The position numbers and the translations under genes were made by a program. Below are positions 17,342 through 17,587 of a stretch of DNA of 17,587 nt, piece by piece. The stretch's first letter is position 1. Each line of letters opens with the position of its first letter. The stretch comes from Saccoglossus kowalevskii (lineage: Eukaryota > Hemichordata > Enteropneusta > Harrimaniidae): assembly GCF_000003605.2 (NCBI RefSeq), contig NW_003110475.1, forward strand, positions 128,646-146,232, in the 5' to 3' direction. The notes beneath the pieces were generated by a model. It was not told where the DNA came from and made no database searches. It saw nothing but the letters and a program-made list of their open reading frames with translations.

Positions 17342-17587
17342 TTATGACAATAACCAATGTATCCATCTGTCGCTCTTTGACCTCTCAATCCTGAGGATCA
17401 GTCGCAGTATGCTATTGCAATTTATCGTTTTACCATATGCTTGCTCAGTGTATTTAATATATTGGTAGTTTTTTTGAAGAGTTCTTTTTGACTTGATTCT
17501 CACATTGTCTATATTTCTGATATACATTGCAAGGTCATGACCTTGAACTTCAGCTAGTGTTGCTGCTGTTAGCAACATATTCACTAC
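17342..17587 (-). CDS. Minus-strand open frame at the window edge, unrecognised
   Basis: The frame is open from the window end down to a TAA at 17344-17342, about 81 codons. It begins MLLTAATLAEVQGHDLAM after an N and contains YIRNIDNVRIKSKRTLQK, with balanced charged and hydrophobic residues. A donor-like G|GTAAAA lies inside (about 17440-17434), so a coding part could end there. I recognise no family. It may be an exon of a neighbouring minus-strand gene, a transposon relic, or chance. The frame cannot be followed beyond the edge. Confidence 0.2.
   Translation of the reverse strand, partial: VVNMLLTAATLAEVQGHDLAMYIRNIDNVRIKSKRTLQKNYQYIKYTEQAYGKTINCNSILRLILRIERSKSDRWIHWLLS

Overview
This looks like a piece of a nuclear genome from an invertebrate animal, most likely a marine lophotrochozoan such as a mollusc. 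It is strongly A/T-rich, has no dense or operon-like coding, contains GT-AG spliced exons, and is filled with short non-autonomous transposons and old interspersed repeats. The phylum is an inference. It rests on the type of extracellular gene and on repeat styles I associate from memory with mollusc genomes: an AGCTCC/GGAGCT hairpin-headed repeat and a palindromic element built from ATTTTCGC-like words. No database search was possible.

One protein-coding gene is well supported. Three + strand exons (14745-14889, 15017-15181, 15601-15796) join in frame with canonical splice sites and matching phases. They give about 168 residues of a thrombospondin N-terminal-like / laminin-G (TSPN) domain, as found at the N-terminus of fibrillar collagens, FACIT collagens and NELL proteins. 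The upstream signal-peptide exon and the downstream end of the domain are not identified, so the gene runs off or deep into unmarked intron on both sides. It is probably a secreted extracellular-matrix protein.

Most of the rest is repeat sequence. (1) A 973-bp hAT-type DNA transposon at 13281-14253 has 17-bp perfect terminal inverted repeats and an 8-bp target duplication with one mismatch. It carries a decayed fragment of a TTF-type zinc-finger transposase-family gene. (2) A family of about 200-bp palindromic MITEs with TA-flanked CTGTAAAATAC ends is present as three near-complete copies (7049-7256, 7566-7770, 10626-10824) and three fragments. (3) A pair of GAAGCC-rich repeats lies at 2475-2654 and 3382-3538; the first shares the ATTTTACAGTA end of the MITE family. 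(4) A 22-bp minisatellite lies at 9417-9674. (5) A degenerate roughly 140-155-bp tandem family centred on ATGGCC...GGCCAT occurs at 6181-6420, 9690-9930 and 15940-16480. (6) A hairpin-headed repeat with an internal duplication lies at 12560-12944. (7) A possible small hAT-like MITE lies at 963-1265.

Several exon-like segments I cannot identify are listed at low confidence (2045-2239, 6956-7050, 10915-11030 on +; 4469-4630 and 17342-17587 on -). There is also a GC-richer stretch near 4320-4740 with an NRF1-like palindrome that may be a promoter or an old mobile element. I see no tRNA or rRNA genes, CRISPR array or prokaryotic operon, and no clear evidence of a new multi-gene system. The most informative observations are the structured hAT element and the shared ends of the MITE families.
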